A stretch of DNA of 64,000 bases from Actinophytocola algeriensis. GTDB lineage: Bacteria > Actinomycetota > Actinomycetes > Mycobacteriales > Pseudonocardiaceae. Below the pieces are notes generated by a model, which saw nothing but the letters and a program-made list of their open reading frames with translations, was not told the origin of the DNA and searched no databases. This document shows, one piece after another, positions 60,214 through 64,000 of the stretch (positions within the stretch are counted from its first letter, which is position 1; each line of letters opens with the position of its first letter). Both the position numbers and the translations under genes were made by a program. The stretch covers positions 917,269 to 981,268 of the forward strand of contig NZ_JACHJQ010000001.1 in NCBI RefSeq assembly GCF_014203735.1. The letters run 5' to 3'.

Positions 60214-61257
60214 TCAGCCCAGCGTCAGCGCACCCACCGCGCCCTTCGCGCCGGACGCCCAGCAGGCGCCGTCACGGGTGCAGTCCACCGAGTCGAAGCT
60301 GCCGTCGTGGAACTGGCGCCAGTGGCGGCCGCCGTCGACCGACACGTCGCTGCCGGTCGGGCCGACCGCGATCAGGACCGTGGGCAGGAACGGGTGGTAG
60401 GCGACCCCCGACCGGTAGCCCGCGGGTGCGGTCTCCGGCTCCCGCCACGTCTTACCGCCGTCGCGGGTCAGCGCCAGCGCGTCGGCGCCGGAGGTCGGGT
60501 TCGCGTAGTCGCCGCCGATCGCGATGCCGGTGCGCGGGTTGCGGAACGCCACCGCGAACACGCCCGCGCTCTCGCTGCTGGCCAGCGGCGTCTCCGACGC
60601 GGTCCACGTACGGCCGCGGTCGGAGGAGTGCAGCACCCGCGCCACGGTCGAGCCGCCGGTCGCGAGCCACGCGTCCTTGTGCCCGGCCACCGTCACGCAC
60701 TGGCCGCTCGCCGAGAACTGGTACTCGCCGGGCAGCGCGGGCGGGAGCCCGGTGACGCGGGCCCACGTGCGGCCGCCGTCCGATGTGGTCAGCACGCGGA
60801 ACTCGCCGTCGACCGGGTCGCCGACCGCGAGCCCGTTGCGGGCGTCCCAGAACGCGACGCAGTTGTAGAACGCGGCCGGTTCGGTGTTGCGGAACGTCTC
60901 CGTCCACGTGCGACCGCCGTCGGTGGTCCGGTAGATCCGCGACGACTCGCCAGGGCCGATCGACAGCGCGACCGCGGTCCTCGCGTCGAACGCCTCGATG
61001 TCGCGGAAGTCGAGGTCCTCGGTGTCCGGTGGGCCGACCCGCGCCCAGGTCCGGCCGCCGTCGACCGTCCTGAGCACGGTGCCCTTGGTGCCGGACACCC
61101 ACGCGACGTGCCGGTTCACCGCCGACAGACCGCGGAACTGGGCGTCCGTGCCGGAAGGCAGCAGCCGCCAGGTCAGCGCGGTCGCGCTCGCGGTGGTCGG
61201 GACGGTGAGGAGTGCGGCCAGGACCAGCAGGGAGATCATCAGCGCACGCTTCTTCAT
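60214..61257 (-). CDS. Secreted BNR/YCF48-like beta-propeller protein
   Basis: A 347-residue precursor: signal peptide (RALMISLLVLAALLTVPTTA) and a propeller with repeated Asp-box units (TVDGGRTWARV, TTDGGRTWTET, TSDGGRTWARV, SSDRGRTWTAS, TRDGGKTWREP, SVDGGRHWRQF). This resembles YCF48/photosystem-II-stability-like and oxidoreductase proteins of actinobacteria. No sialidase catalytic residues are evident. Its role outside the cell is unknown. ATG 61257. Confidence 0.85.
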   Translation of the reverse strand: MKKRALMISLLVLAALLTVPTTASATALTWRLLPSGTDAQFRGLSAVNRHVAWVSGTKGTVLRTVDGGRTWARVGPPDTEDLDFRDIEAFDARTAVALSIGPGESSRIYRTTDGGRTWTETFRNTEPAAFYNCVAFWDARNGLAVGDPVDGEFRVLTTSDGGRTWARVTGLPPALPGEYQFSASGQCVTVAGHKDAWLATGGSTVARVLHSSDRGRTWTASETPLASSESAGVFAVAFRNPRTGIAIGGDYANPTSGADALALTRDGGKTWREPETAPAGYRSGVAYHPFLPTVLIAVGPTGSDVSVDGGRHWRQFHDGSFDSVDCTRDGACWASGAKGAVGALTLG

Positions 61258-61356
61258 GACCCGCAACCTAGCCGGACATATCCACCGATGGAATGACACG
61301 GAACCGGTCTCCAGGCCGACGTGGGCGCATTGTCCTGGTAAGTACCGTGACGCCCC

Positions 61357-61851
61357 ATGGAGGCACAGGTGCGGTTGCGGCCGCCGACGAACATGGTCGA
61401 CCCGCGGGCGAAGAGGTACTGGATGGCGGGGGAGGCGATCTCCAACGGGGTCGTCACGCTGGTGCTGGGGTTGCTGGCCTTCCTCATCGAGCCCGCGAGG
61501 CCGTGGCTGCTGCTCGCACTGGGGGTCGCGCTGCTCATCGGCATCCCGTACATGATCATCATGCCGATCTGGCGGTTCCGCGTGCACCGCTGGGAGATCA
61601 CCGAGGACGCCGTCTACACCCGCTCCGGCTGGCTGTGGCAGGAGTGGCGGATCGCGCCGATGTCACGCATCCAGACCGTCGACACCAAACGTGGGCCGCT
61701 CGAACAGGCGTACCGGCTCTCGAGGGTGACCGTGACGACCGCGTCGGCCGCCGGGCCGCTCACCATCAAGGGGCTCGACCACGAGGTCGCGGCCGACCTC
61801 GCGGAGAAGCTCACCGAGGTGACGCAGGCCAACCGGGGTGACGCGACGTGA
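61357..61851 (+). CDS. bPH2/YdbS-like membrane protein
   Basis: A 164-residue protein with two hydrophobic segments (GVVTLVLGLLAFLIEP, PWLLLALGVALLIGIPYMII) and a bacterial PH domain (WEITEDAVYTRSGWLWQEWR, IAPMSRIQTVDTKRGPLEQA). The pattern is YdbS. The stop overlaps the GTG of the larger YdbT-like gene (GTGA), the usual YdbS-YdbT pairing. Its role is unknown in actinobacteria; Bacillus homologues are linked to peptide resistance (general knowledge). Confidence 0.86.
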   Translation: MEAQVRLRPPTNMVDPRAKRYWMAGEAISNGVVTLVLGLLAFLIEPARPWLLLALGVALLIGIPYMIIMPIWRFRVHRWEITEDAVYTRSGWLWQEWRIAPMSRIQTVDTKRGPLEQAYRLSRVTVTTASAAGPLTIKGLDHEVAADLAEKLTEVTQANRGDAT

Positions 61852-63344
61852 TCGCGCTCGAGGACGGCTGGCAGCGGCTGCACCCCCGCACGGTCCAGGT
61901 CACCTCGCTGTGGGTGGCCGGGATCGCGGCGGGCATCGCGGTGCCGTTCGTGCTGGGCTTCGCGAGCGCGGCCGGGCTGGGCCTGATGCTGCTGATCGCG
62001 GCGGGCGGGATCGTGCTGGTGACCGGCATCGCGGCGGTTGCCGACCTGATGCGCTGGCGGCACACCGCCTACCGGGTGACCGACGAACGGGTGGAGGTGC
62101 GGTACTCGTGGGTGCTGCACTCGCACCGGTCGGTGCCGAGGGACCGGGTGCGGACCGTCGACCTGGTGAGCGACCCGGTACAGCGCATGTTCGGCGTGGC
62201 GAAGCTGAAGATCGGCACCGGTCAGCAGACGTCGGAGTCCAGCCACGTGACCCTCGACCCGGTCGGCAAGGCGGAGGCCGAGGTGCTGCGCAGGGAACTG
62301 CTGCGCAGGGCGGACAGCACGGAGTCCGCGGAGTCGGACGGCGACGAGATCTCAAGCCTGAGCTGGCGCTGGATCCGGTACGCGCCGGTGTCGGTGACCA
62401 CGCCCATCCTCGGTGCGGCCGCGTTCGGTGCGGTCATGCAGGTGTCGGAGTGGTTCCAGTTGCAGGGCGCGGTGTTCACGACCGTGCGCGACCTGTTCGG
62501 CGGACTGTCGATCATCGGGCTGATCGCCGTCCTGGTGGCCGCCGCGATCGTGGTCGGCGTGATCGGCTCACTCGGGCTGTTCGTGGAGATGTGGTACGGC
62601 TACTCGCTGCGCCGCGAGGACGGCAACCTCGTGATGTCGCGCGGCCTGCTCAACACGCGGTCCCTGACGCTGGAACGGAGCAGGCTGCGCGGTGTCGAGG
62701 TGGTGGAGCCGCTCGGGGTGCGGGTGATGCGGGCCGCGCGCGTCGACGTGATCGCGACCGGCATGCGGCACCGGGCCGAGGACGAGAACACCGACCCGAA
62801 GACGCTGCTGCCCGCCGCGCCGTTCGACGTCGCGCGCCGGGTGGCGGCCGAGGTGCTGGGCTCGGAGGCCGCCACGGCGACGGCGGTCACCGGTCACCCG
62901 CGTGCCGCGCTGTGGCGGCGGGTGCGGTGGGGTCTGTACAGCGTGCTGGCGTTCACCGGCCTGCTCGCCGTGCTGGGTCTGCTGCTGACCGACGTGCTGC
63001 TGCACCTGGCGTGGATCCTCGCGGTGGTGCTCACGCCGGCCGCGGTGTTCCTGGCGTTCGAGTCGTACCGCAACCTCGGGCACGGTCTCGCCGAGAAGCA
63101 CCTCGTGGCGCGGTTCGGCGTCGGCTCCCGGCGGACCGCGGCGCTGCTGCGGTCCGGCGTGATCGGGTGGACGATCTCCTCCTCGCCGTTCCAGCGGCGC
63201 GCGGGCCTGGTCACGGTCAAGGCGACGACCGCGGCCAGCCGGGGCGCCTACCCGGCGTACGACGTTGGCCTCGACGACGGGCTGCGGTTCGCCGACGAGG
63301 CCGTGCCCGGGTTGCTCACGCCGTTCCTGGAACCACGGCGGTGA
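61848..63344 (+). CDS. YdbT-like PH-domain membrane protein
   Basis: A 498-residue protein with repeated units of two transmembrane helices plus a bPH2 domain. The units include YRVTDERVEVRYSWVLHSHR, VPRDRVRTVDLVSDPVQRMF, LVMSRGLLNTRSLTLERSRL and HLVARFGVGSRRTAALLRSG. It is translationally coupled to the YdbS-like gene and probably forms a complex with it in the membrane. GTG start. It is 17 bp from the convergent Erm-like gene. Confidence 0.87.
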   Translation: MIALEDGWQRLHPRTVQVTSLWVAGIAAGIAVPFVLGFASAAGLGLMLLIAAGGIVLVTGIAAVADLMRWRHTAYRVTDERVEVRYSWVLHSHRSVPRDRVRTVDLVSDPVQRMFGVAKLKIGTGQQTSESSHVTLDPVGKAEAEVLRRELLRRADSTESAESDGDEISSLSWRWIRYAPVSVTTPILGAAAFGAVMQVSEWFQLQGAVFTTVRDLFGGLSIIGLIAVLVAAAIVVGVIGSLGLFVEMWYGYSLRREDGNLVMSRGLLNTRSLTLERSRLRGVEVVEPLGVRVMRAARVDVIATGMRHRAEDENTDPKTLLPAAPFDVARRVAAEVLGSEAATATAVTGHPRAALWRRVRWGLYSVLAFTGLLAVLGLLLTDVLLHLAWILAVVLTPAAVFLAFESYRNLGHGLAEKHLVARFGVGSRRTAALLRSGVIGWTISSSPFQRRAGLVTVKATTAASRGAYPAYDVGLDDGLRFADEAVPGLLTPFLEPRR

Positions 63345-63361
63345 CGCCGGCCTCCTGAGCG

Positions 63362-64000
63362 TCACGGCATGCCGCGCGGAGGGCTGACGTTCCGGTCCGT
63401 CGCAAGGGTTTTCGCCAGCGCCAGCCACGTGTCCGTGGTGATCTCCGGCGCCGGGTCGTCGCCCAGCAGCCGCTGGGTGATCCGCGGTGGTGCCACGCCC
63501 CGCAGCGCCACCCGTGCCGGTGACCCTGGCCGCCGGTGGGCCGCCGACAGCAGCGCCCACAGGATGGCCGACACCCTGCGGTCCACGTCGGACCGGCGCC
63601 GGACCCCCAGGTGCGCGGCGTCCACCCGGGGCGCCGGCGTGAAGCACCCGGCCGGGACGCGTCGTCGCATGGTCAGTGCGAAGCGGCACGACCACCACGC
63701 CGACTCGGCGTCTCGTGGTCGTGCCGCGGTCAGCCGTTTCGCCAGTCCCCACTCGACCACCAGCTCCGCGCGGCAGAAGCCACTCGCGGCGGGGGTGAGC
63801 AGGCGGCGCAGCAGTGGCGTCGACACGGCGAACGGAATGCTTGCCACCACGGCGAAAGCGCGCCGCGGCAGCCGGACCGTGCGCAGGTCGTCGTGCACCA
63901 CCCGCACGTGTGGGCGGTCGTCGAAGCGGCGGCGCAGGCCGGCCACGAACCTCGGGTCGCGTTCCACCGCCAGCACTCGTGACCCGGTGCGGGCCAGCGG
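63362..64000 (-). CDS. Erm-like 23S rRNA (adenine-N6)-methyltransferase, 5'-truncated by window edge
   Basis: The frame is open to the last base of the window, so the N-terminal part (SAM motif I) lies outside. 212 residues are visible. Seen: VLAVERDPRFVAGLRRRF (acidic SAM-ribose site), VVHDDLRTVRLP, SIPFAVSTPLLRRLL (catalytic IV motif, N-I-P-F/Y changed to S-I-P-F), then a C-terminal RNA-binding part. This agrees with Erm/KsgA-type adenine methyltransferases of actinomycetes and could give macrolide-lincosamide-streptogramin resistance; KsgA is less likely because of the C-terminus. Confidence 0.82.
   Translation of the reverse strand, partial: PLARTGSRVLAVERDPRFVAGLRRRFDDRPHVRVVHDDLRTVRLPRRAFAVVASIPFAVSTPLLRRLLTPAASGFCRAELVVEWGLAKRLTAARPRDAESAWWSCRFALTMRRRVPAGCFTPAPRVDAAHLGVRRRSDVDRRVSAILWALLSAAHRRPGSPARVALRGVAPPRITQRLLGDDPAPEITTDTWLALAKTLATDRNVSPPRGMP

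Overview
The window is GC-rich chromosomal DNA from a mycelial actinobacterium. Several traits point to the Pseudonocardiales (Lentzea, Saccharothrix or Amycolatopsis-like): frequent GTG and TTG starts, four-base stop/start overlaps, leaderless promoters, DUF397, Tat-dependent glycoside hydrolases and dispersed short intergenic repeats. The placement is inference, because no marker gene was compared. I saw no rRNA, tRNA, transposase, integrase or CRISPR array. About 60 protein genes fill nearly all of the sequence.

Layout. 1-7.6 kb: 5'-truncated lepA, an ECF sigma factor with a short partner, a NUDIX hydrolase, two tandem Uma2 nucleases, small enzymes, a secreted RNase Sa-like ribonuclease and an enoyl-CoA hydratase homologue. 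7.7-13.8 kb (minus strand): a compact four-gene unit, TIR protein / KGGVGR ATPase with a TIR-like C-terminus / winged-helix protein / double P-loop STAND-HerA ATPase. It looks like an NAD-depleting conflict or anti-phage system and is the best candidate for something undescribed. 13.8-15.1 kb: two secreted proteins. 15.3-23.7 kb (minus): a sulfate-assimilation operon (sulfite reductase, small zinc ribbon, CysH, CysD, CysN, an Ssu-type ABC transporter, a SirB/CbiX chelatase), headed by a 27-residue cysteine leader peptide. 23.8-37.5 kb: branched-chain amino acid and serine biosynthesis (ilvD; ilvB-ilvN-ilvC; serA; leuB; cimA). ilvB and cimA each follow a leader-peptide attenuator.

37.5-53.7 kb: after three unrelated genes comes a galactoside locus. 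It holds a GntR regulator, an ABC sugar importer, GH36 and GH27 alpha-galactosidases, a lactonase, an SDR dehydrogenase, galactonate dehydratase, a DUF4380 protein and a GH95 enzyme. The same GntR-type operator lies at both control regions, so the set probably forms one regulon for releasing galactose and oxidising it by the De Ley-Doudoroff route. The keto-deoxy-galactonate kinase and aldolase are not in the window.

53.6-64 kb: a membrane protein, a pyridoxamine-phosphate-oxidase-like protein, Tex, a MarR regulator with a DHA2 drug-efflux pump, a BNR-repeat secreted protein, a pair of YdbS/YdbT-type membrane proteins and the C-terminal part of an Erm-like rRNA methyltransferase cut by the window end.

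Two families of dispersed short repeats recur between genes. One is a ~50-bp perfect-hairpin element (39440, 41585, 54854; a different hairpin at 59594). The other is an intercistronic element built around GGAGCTTGCGGA (29546, 42514, 43397, 48582). One hairpin copy lies inside the coding frame of a sugar permease.
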